NCBI GenBank assembly: GCA_021813585.1
Contig: JAKAJV010000085.1
Coordinates: 1-56,810, forward strand
DNA length: 56,810 nucleotides
Source: Bacteroidota bacterium
GTDB taxonomy: Bacteria > Bacteroidota > Ignavibacteria > Ignavibacteriales > Ignavibacteriaceae
Direction of reading: 5' to 3'
Numbering within the stretch: position 1 is the first letter of the stretch; every line of letters begins with the position of its first letter. The notes below the pieces were generated by a model. The model did no database searches and was not told where the DNA came from. It worked only from the letters and a program-made list of their open reading frames with translations. This document shows, piece after piece, positions 36,376 through 44,822 of this stretch. A program made the position numbers and the translations under genes.

Positions 36376-37887
36376 ATGAACTATAGATCAATTTCCACTC
36401 TGGGAGAACTAAAGAAAAGCGGCTATAAATCTGTCTCTATAAAAGATGAACTGCGCAGCAATTTAATCAAGTCGTTAAAGAATAATGAAAATCCGTTTAA
36501 GGGAATAATTGGCTATGACGATACGGTTATTCCGGATATCCAGACGGCAATTCTTTCGAGACACAATATTATTTTACTCGGACTAAGGGGACAGGCAAAG
36601 ACAAGGATTGCCAGGCTTCTGATTAATTTACTCGACGAGTACATCCCTGTTGTTGAAGGCTCAGAACTGAATGACGATCCGTTGGCTCCGCTTTCCAGGT
36701 ACGCAAGGGATTTAATCAATGAACATGGAGACAAAACCGGCGTTGCCTGGGTACACCGGTCGGAACGCTATGCCGAAAAACTTGCCACACCGGATGTTTC
36801 GGTTGCCGATCTGATAGGAGACGTAGACCCTATTAAAGCCGCGGCGCTAAAGCTTCCCTATTCCGATGAAAGAGTAATTCATTTCGGATTAATACCAAGG
36901 TCTCACCGCTCCATTTTTGTTATAAACGAACTACCTGACCTGCAGGCCAGAATTCAAGTTGCCCTCTTCAACATTCTGCAGGAGAACGATATCCAGATAA
37001 GAGGCTTTAAATTAAGGCTGCCTCTGGATATTCAATTTCTCTTTACCGCCAACCCGGAGGACTATACCAACAGAGGCTCAATTGTAACTCCGCTTAAGGA
37101 TAGAATAGACAGCCAGATACTTACACATTATCCGAAGACCGTCGAGACTTCAATGGAAATTACACGGCAGGAAAGTAATTTGACAAAAGAGCAAAATGAA
37201 AAAGTTAAGAGCAGCAGTCTCTTAGCTCTCATGATTGAGCAGATCGCGTTCGAGGCCAGGCAGAGCGAATATGTAGACCCCAAAAGCGGAGTATCTGCAA
37301 GGCTTACTATATCGGCTTATGAAAATTTAATAAGCACGGCGGAACGGCGCGCAATCTTAAACAACGAGCCTGTAGCCAGCTTGCGTATATCCGATCTTTA
37401 CGGCGTAATACCTTCAATAACCGGCAAGGTGGAACTGGTTTATGAAGGCGAGCAGGAAGGCCCTTCCAAAGTTGCCCAGATATTAATAAGTAAATCGATA
37501 AAAACAATTTTTCAGAACTACTTCCCCTCTCCGGAAAAACAAAAAAAGAGCCAGTCGATAAATCCTTACCAATCGATTGTAAGCTGGTTTGGTAAAGGCA
37601 ATGTTGTAGATATTTTAAATTCGGCTTCCGATAGGGAATATGAAAAAGCCCTGAAGAGCGTACCGGGGCTAAAAGATTTGGTACATAAATATCAGCCCAG
37701 CCTAAGTGAAAAAGAACAGATGCTATTTATGGAATTTGTCCTGCACGGCCTTGCTGAACATTCCCAGTTAAGTAAATTCAGGCTTGAGCATGGATTGCAG
37801 TTTAAGGATATGCTTAGTACAATGTTCTCTCTTAACGACGAAGATGATGATCAAAGTATTACCGGTACAGACGATTTTTACAGGTAG
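36376..37887 (+). CDS. MoxR/ChlI-like AAA+ ATPase
   Basis: A 503-aa AAA+ protein resembling the magnesium-chelatase I/MoxR class. Walker A is unusual, GLRGQAKT (69-76), with Lys75 and Thr76 present. Walker B is replaced by IFVINEL, with Asn before the catalytic Glu. A sensor strand LFTANPEDY and Arg-finger-like region near LKDRIDSQIL follow. A long helical lid and an extra 200-residue C-terminal domain are present, so the protein is larger than most MoxR forms. It works with the VWA protein encoded just upstream. A GGAG site lies 12 nt before the ATG, a little far. Confidence 0.87.
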   Translation: MNYRSISTLGELKKSGYKSVSIKDELRSNLIKSLKNNENPFKGIIGYDDTVIPDIQTAILSRHNIILLGLRGQAKTRIARLLINLLDEYIPVVEGSELNDDPLAPLSRYARDLINEHGDKTGVAWVHRSERYAEKLATPDVSVADLIGDVDPIKAAALKLPYSDERVIHFGLIPRSHRSIFVINELPDLQARIQVALFNILQENDIQIRGFKLRLPLDIQFLFTANPEDYTNRGSIVTPLKDRIDSQILTHYPKTVETSMEITRQESNLTKEQNEKVKSSSLLALMIEQIAFEARQSEYVDPKSGVSARLTISAYENLISTAERRAILNNEPVASLRISDLYGVIPSITGKVELVYEGEQEGPSKVAQILISKSIKTIFQNYFPSPEKQKKSQSINPYQSIVSWFGKGNVVDILNSASDREYEKALKSVPGLKDLVHKYQPSLSEKEQMLFMEFVLHGLAEHSQLSKFRLEHGLQFKDMLSTMFSLNDEDDDQSITGTDDFYR

Positions 37888-37888
37888 G

Positions 37889-39148
37889 CTATTCTTTTTT
37901 TAACCTAAGTATCACTGTCTTGTTCTCCCTGCCCGTTAAGTATTTGTTCAGCGAAGCCGGGGATTTGAATATATCCAGAATCATCGAAGACTTTTCAGTA
38001 CTTTCAATTTGGCCAGGCTTTTCCGGTTCGTTGTAGGCCTGAGTGGTTTTTAACAAGCTACCGAGAGATTTCTTTTCGCTGCTATCGTACTTAATCAAGC
38101 TGGGTATAGGCTTTGGCAAGGTCTCTTTATTATTGCCTGCATCCGCCGGTTTCTTTTTCTCCTCTACTTCTTTCTTCGGTACGGCAGCCTTTTTAAAGTT
38201 CATCCTCATTATTTGCCTGTAATCGAAATCCGTATCTTCCGAAATATTATGCTGAATAATTTTTATACCGTTTGCAACCGGTTCAATTTTATCTTCCTTC
38301 TTTTCCACTGCCGGTTTTTTCTCAGGTATTGGTTTAACATCGGCGGCGGCTTTTTCTTTCGGCACTTCTTTGGGAGAGGTAATGTTTTCCTCATCCTTTT
38401 CCGATTTTGCCGGATGCTCTGTAATTTTTCTCGAGTCTAGTTTCTTCTCCTGCTCAGGTATTTTTTCTGCTGCAGGCTTTTTATCCGGCATCGGCATTTT
38501 CGGCGGCTCGATTTCTTCTACTTCTTTTGCTTTCTTTATTTCAACTTCTTTATCTAATTTTTCTGCCTGCTTTTTCAATTCCTTAACCGGTACGTCTGTT
38601 TTTGCCGGTTTTACCTTTGCTTCTGTTCTATCGGTTTTTTCCGCTTTATCTTTTTTCTCGAAAACAAATATGGCATCGGCAAAAGCTTTGTCGTTTTGGA
38701 ACTTCGCTTCGGTAGCCTCCAGGTCGATAGAGTATATCTCAGCAAAGTTGGGCAGGTCGCCTATCCGGTTCAAAGTTGTAAGACCCACCTGCTGGATTCT
38801 AAATCTTAAGTCATAGTAATTTATTGCTTCGGAGTAATCCTCTAGCTCCTTTATCGCAAAGACAGGGTCAAAATAAATCAGTTCCGTTATTCCATTAATA
38901 TTCATATAGAAGCCGTATTTGGACAGATAGATTCCGAAGTCTTTAATGTTCGTAAGCAGTCTGTAAACTATCATATTCTTGGGAGTGAATTCGTTTACAA
39001 ACCTGCACACTGCGCTGTAGCTGATTTTTTTAGGAGTCTTTTGCAGATCGTCTTTATAAATAATATTAAAATTTTCTTCTAGGTTAAATATATTCCTGGA
39101 AAAAATTACCACGTCATCCTTTTTTATATCCAGTGTTTCTAACAACAT
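37889..39148 (-). CDS. Lys/Glu/Pro-rich protein of unknown function
   Basis: A 419-aa protein not recognised. The N-terminal 165 residues look folded, with alternating strands and helices (DDVVIFSRNIF, IVYRLLTNIKDFGIYLS). The middle (about 165-290) is strongly enriched in Lys, Glu, Pro and Ala with many EKK and KPA blocks, likely disordered or an extended spacer. The last 120 residues contain short conserved-looking segments (FDYRQIMRMNF, SLGSLLKTTQAY). No signal peptide or membrane helix. Its stop is 1 nt from the convergent AAA+ gene end, so it is not part of that operon. Confidence 0.7.
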   Translation of the reverse strand: MLLETLDIKKDDVVIFSRNIFNLEENFNIIYKDDLQKTPKKISYSAVCRFVNEFTPKNMIVYRLLTNIKDFGIYLSKYGFYMNINGITELIYFDPVFAIKELEDYSEAINYYDLRFRIQQVGLTTLNRIGDLPNFAEIYSIDLEATEAKFQNDKAFADAIFVFEKKDKAEKTDRTEAKVKPAKTDVPVKELKKQAEKLDKEVEIKKAKEVEEIEPPKMPMPDKKPAAEKIPEQEKKLDSRKITEHPAKSEKDEENITSPKEVPKEKAAADVKPIPEKKPAVEKKEDKIEPVANGIKIIQHNISEDTDFDYRQIMRMNFKKAAVPKKEVEEKKKPADAGNNKETLPKPIPSLIKYDSSEKKSLGSLLKTTQAYNEPEKPGQIESTEKSSMILDIFKSPASLNKYLTGRENKTVILRLKKE

Positions 39149-39182
39149 AGAAAAAAAATATTATTTATCTATATTATAAAAT

Positions 39183-39231
39183 AAAAAAAAGCAGGCTATT
39201 TACAATAACACTTGTACTATTAACTGCCTGC
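39183..39231 (-). terminator. Terminator of the glycogen phosphorylase gene
   Basis: On the minus strand GCAGGC (39231-39226) pairs with GCCTGC (39196-39191), followed directly by eight T (39190-39183). The first arm lies in the last codons of the gene. The loop is long but can fold further. It separates glgP from the Lys/Glu/Pro-rich gene downstream. Confidence 0.65.
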
Positions 39232-41793
39232 CCAGTAAATTACACCAAGATCGAACTGGTGAATCAGCATAGAGTTCTTCGGCAGTATTCTTATAATAAA
39301 GCCTTGCTGGCCGCTCTTGGTGCAGGTTACACTGCCCGAATATTTATAAAGCCCGTTCTTTGATTTTGATAAATCGGCGTTCATTACAACTGTTGAATTG
39401 TGCTGGGGATTATTGTCATTCTCCAGCGGTCCGTAATAAATCTGTACGTCAACATCATCCGGAGTTAAATTACCTAAATCTATATCAGCTTTAATGGGAA
39501 ATTTTTCACCGACAAATAACTTTCTAGAGCTGCCGTTGGTATCGTAGTTTATCAGCTTTACGCTAGACCAATTATTTTTAACGTTGTCCTTCCACAAAGC
39601 CAGTTCCTTTACCTTAGACCTGTTGTCCTCATTCAGCAGCATGCTTTTTTCGTAAGCTTGGCAGTAATATTTGTTGAAATACTCCTGGACCATCCTGTGC
39701 GTATTAAAATACGGCCCCAGCTTCTTCATAGAGTTTTTAATCTTTGCAATCCATTTTCTCGGCAGCCTGTCTTCGCCCCTTGAATAGAACATGGGGATAA
39801 TCTGCGTCTCAAGCGTAGTATACAACTGCCGGGATTCCACTTCGTCCTGGTAATCCGGATCGGTGTACTCTTCGCCGTTGCCTATCTTCCACCCTACTTC
39901 GGGATCGAAGCCTTCATCCCACCAGCCGTCGAGTACGCTAAAGTTCAGGCCTCCGTTCGCAATAACCTTCATACCGGATGTACCGCTTGCCTCCAGCGGC
40001 CGCCTTGGGTTATTAAGCCAAACGTCGCAGCCCTCAACAAGGTAATGCGCAACATTCATATCGTAATTTTCAAGAAAGACGATCCTCCTTTTGAACTTGT
40101 CCTCCTTTGTTATCTGGTAAATTTCCTGAATGAACCTCTTCCCTTCTTCGTCTTTTGGATGCGCTTTGCCAGCAATAATAAACTGTACGTGATTTTCCTT
40201 GTTGTTAACTAAATCAGCCAGCCGCTCTATATCCTTAAAAATCAGAGTTGCTCTTTTATAAGTTGCAAACCTTCTTGCAAAGCCGATAGTTAATGCGCTG
40301 GGGTCCAGAGCTTCTGCGGCTTCAGCTAGCTCTTCCAATCCGCCGCCGTGGGATTTTACCTGCGCAATTAAACGTCTCCTTGCAAATGCAACTAGTCTTT
40401 CCCTGCGCCTTTCATGAGTACGCCACAGCTCTTCGTCGGGTATTTTATCTATTCTCTCCCACAGCTCTTTCGAAGCCGGATTCTCTGCCCATTTCTCTCC
40501 CATGTACTGCAAGAACAGTCCCTCCATCTCGTGGGAGATATGCGATCTGATATGAACACCGTTTGTTATGTAGCCGATAGGGATTTCGTTAAACGGAATA
40601 TCCTTATACCCGGAGACCCACATCTTCTTTGAAACCTCGCCGTGAAGTTTGCTTACGCCGTTAATGTAACCGGCAGTGTTCATCGCCAGATGCGCCATGT
40701 TGAAAACATTCGATTCGCTGTTCTTATAAATATTTCCGAGCGAATAAAATTCCTTGTCGGAAATATGCAGCTCATGCCTGTAAAAAGAACCGAAATATTT
40801 TTCAACAAGCTCATTGGAGAACACATCTATTCCTGCCGGCACAGGAGTATGCGTGGTAAAAATATTCGAGTAATATCCCAATTCTTTCGCTTCTTTGTAG
40901 CTCAGTCCGTCGTTTTGAATTGAGAGCCTCATCCTTTCAAGTGAAAGAAATGCGGAGTGTCCTTCATTCATATGGCAAACCATAGGCTTAATACCAAGGG
41001 CATGTATAGTGCGTATGCCTCCTATGCCTAAAATTATTTCCTGCTGTATCCTCGTCTCTACATTGCCGCCGTATAATGTTTCCGTAATCTTCCTATCTAA
41101 TTCCGAATTCAGCGGAATATTTGTATCCAAGAGATAAAGCGGCACTCTGCCTACCTGAATTTTCCAGACCTGGAAGAAGACTTCTCTTCCGGCAAGCATA
41201 ATTGAGAGTACAAGCGGTTCATCCTTATGATTATGGACCAGTTCCATCGGCAGGTTGTAAAAATCGTTTATCTCATATCGCTCGTGCTGCCAGCCGTCCG
41301 AATTTAAATATTGCTGGAAGTAACCTTCCTTATAAAGCAGGCCCATGCCTATAAGCGGTATACCTAGATCGCTTGATGCTTTCAAATGATCGCCTGCAAG
41401 TACACCCAGCCCGCCTGAGTATGTCTGCAGGCATTCGGTCAGTCCGAATTCAGCCGAAAAATAAATTATATTGAATTGATCCGAAGAGTTATAATTCTTT
41501 TGGAACCAGGTTTTTTCAGTTAAATAATCTTTCAGCTTGCTGTGAACTCTATTTAAATGCGCAAGGAATCCGTCGTCGTGAGAAACTTCATTCAATCTTT
41601 CCTGACTAATCTTTCCGAGCATCATTACCGGATTGTGGTTAGTTTCCTCCCACAGTTCCATATGCAGCCGTCTGAACAATTCTCGTGAATCGGGGCTCCA
41701 GGACCAATGCAGATTATATGCTACTTCTCTAAGCCTTTCCAAATTTTCCGGAAGCGAAGGTACGACGTTATACGTGCCTAAAAATTTATACAT
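39220..41793 (-). CDS. glgP: Alpha-glucan (glycogen/maltodextrin) phosphorylase
   Basis: An 857-aa PLP enzyme of glycosyltransferase family 35, releasing glucose-1-phosphate from alpha-1,4-glucan ends. The active-site signature EASGTSGMKVIANGG includes the Schiff-base Lys609, preceded by LNNPRRPLEASG. The N-terminal segment (WSWSPDSRELFRRLH) and the 857-aa size fit the branch often annotated as 'alpha-glucan phosphorylase, more_P_ylases', which has a shorter N-terminus than muscle phosphorylase and an N-terminal DUF3417-like region. The last 130 residues form a distinct beta domain. It is a single-gene unit with its own terminator. It implies storage polysaccharide use, but no other glycogen gene is in the window. 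Confidence 0.94.
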   Translation of the reverse strand: MYKFLGTYNVVPSLPENLERLREVAYNLHWSWSPDSRELFRRLHMELWEETNHNPVMMLGKISQERLNEVSHDDGFLAHLNRVHSKLKDYLTEKTWFQKNYNSSDQFNIIYFSAEFGLTECLQTYSGGLGVLAGDHLKASSDLGIPLIGMGLLYKEGYFQQYLNSDGWQHERYEINDFYNLPMELVHNHKDEPLVLSIMLAGREVFFQVWKIQVGRVPLYLLDTNIPLNSELDRKITETLYGGNVETRIQQEIILGIGGIRTIHALGIKPMVCHMNEGHSAFLSLERMRLSIQNDGLSYKEAKELGYYSNIFTTHTPVPAGIDVFSNELVEKYFGSFYRHELHISDKEFYSLGNIYKNSESNVFNMAHLAMNTAGYINGVSKLHGEVSKKMWVSGYKDIPFNEIPIGYITNGVHIRSHISHEMEGLFLQYMGEKWAENPASKELWERIDKIPDEELWRTHERRRERLVAFARRRLIAQVKSHGGGLEELAEAAEALDPSALTIGFARRFATYKRATLIFKDIERLADLVNNKENHVQFIIAGKAHPKDEEGKRFIQEIYQITKEDKFKRRIVFLENYDMNVAHYLVEGCDVWLNNPRRPLEASGTSGMKVIANGGLNFSVLDGWWDEGFDPEVGWKIGNGEEYTDPDYQDEVESRQLYTTLETQIIPMFYSRGEDRLPRKWIAKIKNSMKKLGPYFNTHRMVQEYFNKYYCQAYEKSMLLNEDNRSKVKELALWKDNVKNNWSSVKLINYDTNGSSRKLFVGEKFPIKADIDLGNLTPDDVDVQIYYGPLENDNNPQHNSTVVMNADLSKSKNGLYKYSGSVTCTKSGQQGFIIRILPKNSMLIHQFDLGVIYWAGS

Positions 41794-42085
41794 GAACTCT
41801 CCGAATTATATTTATTATTTTCTTTTTTATGTTACAATTACTAAATTTTTCTTAAATAATCTAATAATATAATGAAGATTTTCTTAGTAAAAAAAAATAC
41901 CCATATAAAAAAAAGTTGTAATTGTTACAGGATAACCAAATTTCCTTGTCTTATTTTTCAAGTAAATCTTAACGGTAATAATCCGGCATAAGACTAGCCG
42001 ATAATTATACGGTTAAAAATAATAAACAGGATGGTTGACTATTGTGATTAAAGTAAATTACCATTTGAGGATCGGGTATTCTTCC

Positions 42086-42123
42086 GCCGGGTTTAGCTTT
42101 CGGCTTTAACCGGCAGATTTTTT
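42086..42123 (+). promoter_or_regulatory. Leader hairpin with T-run before the receiver-kinase gene
   Basis: GCCGG at 42086-42090 pairs with CCGGC at 42110-42114, with more partial pairing inside, then AGA and six T. It looks like a terminator but sits 81 nt before the kinase start between divergent genes, so it may be an attenuator. The rest of 41794-42204 is AT-rich with no gene. Confidence 0.35.
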
Positions 42124-42204
42124 AATGAAAATAATTTGTATTAAATTTTGAACCGGAATTCTCTTGGGAATTTGAGCAACAACCGGTATAAAAAAGTTAT
42201 CTGG

Positions 42205-43290
42205 ATGAAAAATATTCTTCTCATAGAAAACGATGACAGCAGCATAAAGACAATTGTAACGGCGCTTGGAGAAAATTATTATTTAGATGTAGCTGAAACC
42301 GCAACCAAGGGTTACGGGCTGGCACTTAAAAATGCACCCGACCTGGTAATATGCAACAAGCATATTTACGATTCATCAGAAAACGAGGTGCTGCACAGAC
42401 TGAGGGATGATTCCTTTATCTCAACAATTCCTTTTGTGTACCTGATTAACAAGGACACTGTTTGGGTAGAAAAACCTGACAAGACAAACGCATTCGACTA
42501 TTTTATTTCAAAGCCTTTCAAGAGAAATGAAATATTAAAAGTAATTAAGCTTGCTCTTGAAAAGTATACTGCCGTCCTGGAAAAATCCGAAAAAAAATTG
42601 CAGGACCTGATGGGCAGTATTTCTTTTGCCCTGCCACACGAATTCTTTACTCCCTTGAACGGCATTCTCGGCTTCTCGGAAATTATCGTAAAAGATTTCG
42701 ATCATCTTTCCAAACCTGAGATTCTGCAGATGCTGGGCTACATTAACAGCGATGCACAGAGGCTTAAAAAAATTACTGAAAACTTTTTGGCTTTTGCACA
42801 GCTCGAAATGATTTCCAGAGATCCGGATAAAGTGAACTCACTCAGGACTTCGTATTTTATTAATCCTAAAGATATAATAATACAGACCGCTAACCAGGCT
42901 GCTGCCGAGGCAGACAGGGCAGACGATCTTATTCTGGAAATAGAAGACGGCGTACTAAGAATGACCGAGAGCTATCTGAAAAAGATTATTACGGAAATTG
43001 TAAGCAACGCATTTAAGTTTTCAGCTAAGGGTACACCTGTAATTGTCAGCATGCTCTCCAACGATATAAGCGTTATGATCTCGGTTTCAGACAACGGACG
43101 CGGTATGACACCCGAGCAGGTAATTTCTATCGGGGCTTATATGCAGTTTGACAGGAAAATCTACGAGCAGCAGGGCTCCGGGCTCGGACTTATTATTGCA
43201 AAAAAAATTACCGAGCTTTACGGCGGTCATTTCACTATTGAAAGCACAGTAAATGAAGGTACTAAGGTAAATATTGTATTTGATAATTAA
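42205..43290 (+). CDS. Receiver-histidine kinase protein with phosphoacceptor-less receiver
   Basis: A 361-aa cytoplasmic kinase. A longer TTG-started frame exists (42148), but ATG 42205 begins right at the receiver fold. Residues 1-125 are a CheY-like receiver: the acidic pair Asp10-Asp11 remains, as does the Lys in FISKPFKR, but the phosphoacceptor position is Asn51 (LVICNKH). Residues about 140-361 are the kinase, with the H-box FALPHEFFTPLNGILGF and ATP-binding motifs ITEIVSNAFKFS, DNGRGM and GSGLGLIIAKK. The receiver therefore probably works as a dimer or partner-binding module. It is followed by an unrelated peptidase gene after 45 nt, possibly in one transcript. Confidence 0.88.
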   Translation: MKNILLIENDDSSIKTIVTALGENYYLDVAETATKGYGLALKNAPDLVICNKHIYDSSENEVLHRLRDDSFISTIPFVYLINKDTVWVEKPDKTNAFDYFISKPFKRNEILKVIKLALEKYTAVLEKSEKKLQDLMGSISFALPHEFFTPLNGILGFSEIIVKDFDHLSKPEILQMLGYINSDAQRLKKITENFLAFAQLEMISRDPDKVNSLRTSYFINPKDIIIQTANQAAAEADRADDLILEIEDGVLRMTESYLKKIITEIVSNAFKFSAKGTPVIVSMLSNDISVMISVSDNGRGMTPEQVISIGAYMQFDRKIYEQQGSGLGLIIAKKITELYGGHFTIESTVNEGTKVNIVFDN

Positions 43291-43335
43291 CCGTTAAACT
43301 CTTCTTAAACGCATCGTAAAATTATAGAGGACACT

Positions 43336-44529
43336 ATGGGCAAATTCGATTTAAATAAAATGCAAAGCATAATTGCCAAAATGAATCTGGACGGCTGGCT
43401 GCTTTATGATTTCAGAGGATCAAACGACCTGGCTCAAAATATTTTGGATATACCTAAAAGCAGCCATCTTACAAGAAGGTTTTATTATTTTATACCTCGC
43501 ACCGGAGAGCCGGTTAAAATTGTTAATGCTATTGAAGCATTCCATTTAGATCATTTGCCCGGCAAGCAGCTTAAATATTCCAGCCATGCATCGCTTTCCG
43601 GCCATTTGAAGGAAACATTAAAGAGCGCTAAGAAAATAGCGATGGAGTATTCTCCGCTTAACGCTATCCCCTACGTTTCAAAGGTTGATGCCGGTACAAT
43701 AGAGCAGATAAAATCTTACAGCGTTGAGGTAGTTACCAGCGGCGATTTGATTTCTTTGTTCGATGCGGTTTGGACCGAAGAGCAGTACCGGGATAATATA
43801 CCCGTTGCAAACTCATTGGTTGATATAGCTCTCGGTGCCTTCAAATATATTAAAGAAAAAACTCTTGTCTCCGAGAAGTTAACCGAATTTGACGTTCAGC
43901 AGTTTATCGACGACGAAATTTCCAAACGCGGATATGTTACCGAACCGCCGATAATTGTAGGTGTGAATGAGAACAGCGGCAATCCACATTACGCTCCTGA
44001 TAAAGACCACTTTAAAGAAATTAAGCGCGGCGATTTTGTTTTGATAGACCTCTGGGCAAAGGTTAATAAAGAAAGCGGAGTGTGGGCGGATATTACCTGG
44101 ACCGGCTATATGGGCGAGTCTGTACCCGATAAGTACGTGAAAATTTTTAACATCGTTGCAGAAGCCCGGGATACGGCATTCAACCTTGTTGCCGGCAGAT
44201 TTAAACAAGGCAAAGAAGTAAGAGGCTACGAGGTTGACGACGCGGCTAGAGAAGTAATTACTAAGGCAGGCTACGGCGAGTACTTCTTCCACCGCACCGG
44301 TCATTCCATTACTATCGACCTGCACGGGAGCGGCTCTCATATGGATGACTACGAAACAAAGGACGAAAGGCTCCTTCTTCCCTCTACGTCTTTTTCAATT
44401 GAGCCGGGAATATACCTTCCGGAATTCGGAGTGAGAACTGAAATAGATGTATTTATAAAACCCAGCGGCGAAGTTATTGCTACGGGCGACTGGATTCAAA
44501 AAGAAGTTATACCGATTTTAAAATATTAA
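43336..44529 (+). CDS. M24-family metallopeptidase (Xaa-Pro aminopeptidase type)
   Basis: A 397-aa cytoplasmic peptidase with the pita-bread fold. The N-terminal creatinase-like domain spans about 1-145 and the C-terminal metal domain about 150-397. Expected metal ligands are visible: two Asp in LIDLWAKVNKESGVWADITW, His in HRTGHSITIDLHG, Glu in SIEPGIYLPEFG and Glu in RTEIDV. Xaa-Pro dipeptidases and aminopeptidases share this form; which one cannot be decided. It has an AGAGGA site before ATG and lies 45 nt after the kinase gene. No signal peptide. Confidence 0.9.
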   Translation: MGKFDLNKMQSIIAKMNLDGWLLYDFRGSNDLAQNILDIPKSSHLTRRFYYFIPRTGEPVKIVNAIEAFHLDHLPGKQLKYSSHASLSGHLKETLKSAKKIAMEYSPLNAIPYVSKVDAGTIEQIKSYSVEVVTSGDLISLFDAVWTEEQYRDNIPVANSLVDIALGAFKYIKEKTLVSEKLTEFDVQQFIDDEISKRGYVTEPPIIVGVNENSGNPHYAPDKDHFKEIKRGDFVLIDLWAKVNKESGVWADITWTGYMGESVPDKYVKIFNIVAEARDTAFNLVAGRFKQGKEVRGYEVDDAAREVITKAGYGEYFFHRTGHSITIDLHGSGSHMDDYETKDERLLLPSTSFSIEPGIYLPEFGVRTEIDVFIKPSGEVIATGDWIQKEVIPILKY

Positions 44530-44543
44530 AATTGGAGATTATC

Positions 44544-44694
44544 CTTAACCTCATCCCAACCCTTCTCCTAAAAGGAGAAAGGCTTATAAAAGCTAGTGAC
44601 TTAATGTTAATAATTCTGACAGAATATTATCATAAATCGTTTTGTTGACAATAAGTCTCTCTCCTCGTAGGAGAGAGATTAGAGTGAGGTTAAG
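44544..44694. mobile_element. MITE-like inverted-repeat element (about 151 bp)
   Basis: Terminal inverted repeats of about 44 bp begin CTTAACCTCA (44544-) and end TGAGGTTAAG (-44694), with about 34 of 44 positions matching. Each arm has its own inner hairpin: TTCTCCTAAAAGGAGAA on the left, CTCTCTCCTCGTAGGAGAGAG on the right. No gene inside, no clear target duplication. The arms resemble a widespread intergenic repeat class with CCTCA-CCC-TCTCC arms. Confidence 0.7.
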
Positions 44695-44822
44695 ATATTT
44701 CAATATTCATAAAAGTTATTATTTATTCATTGAAAATTACTTCCTTGTCAGCCTCCGGGGGCAAATTTTTCTAATGAAAAATTTGGGTTTAATCTTCAAT
44801 TTATTTTTTCCATCTAAAAAGA

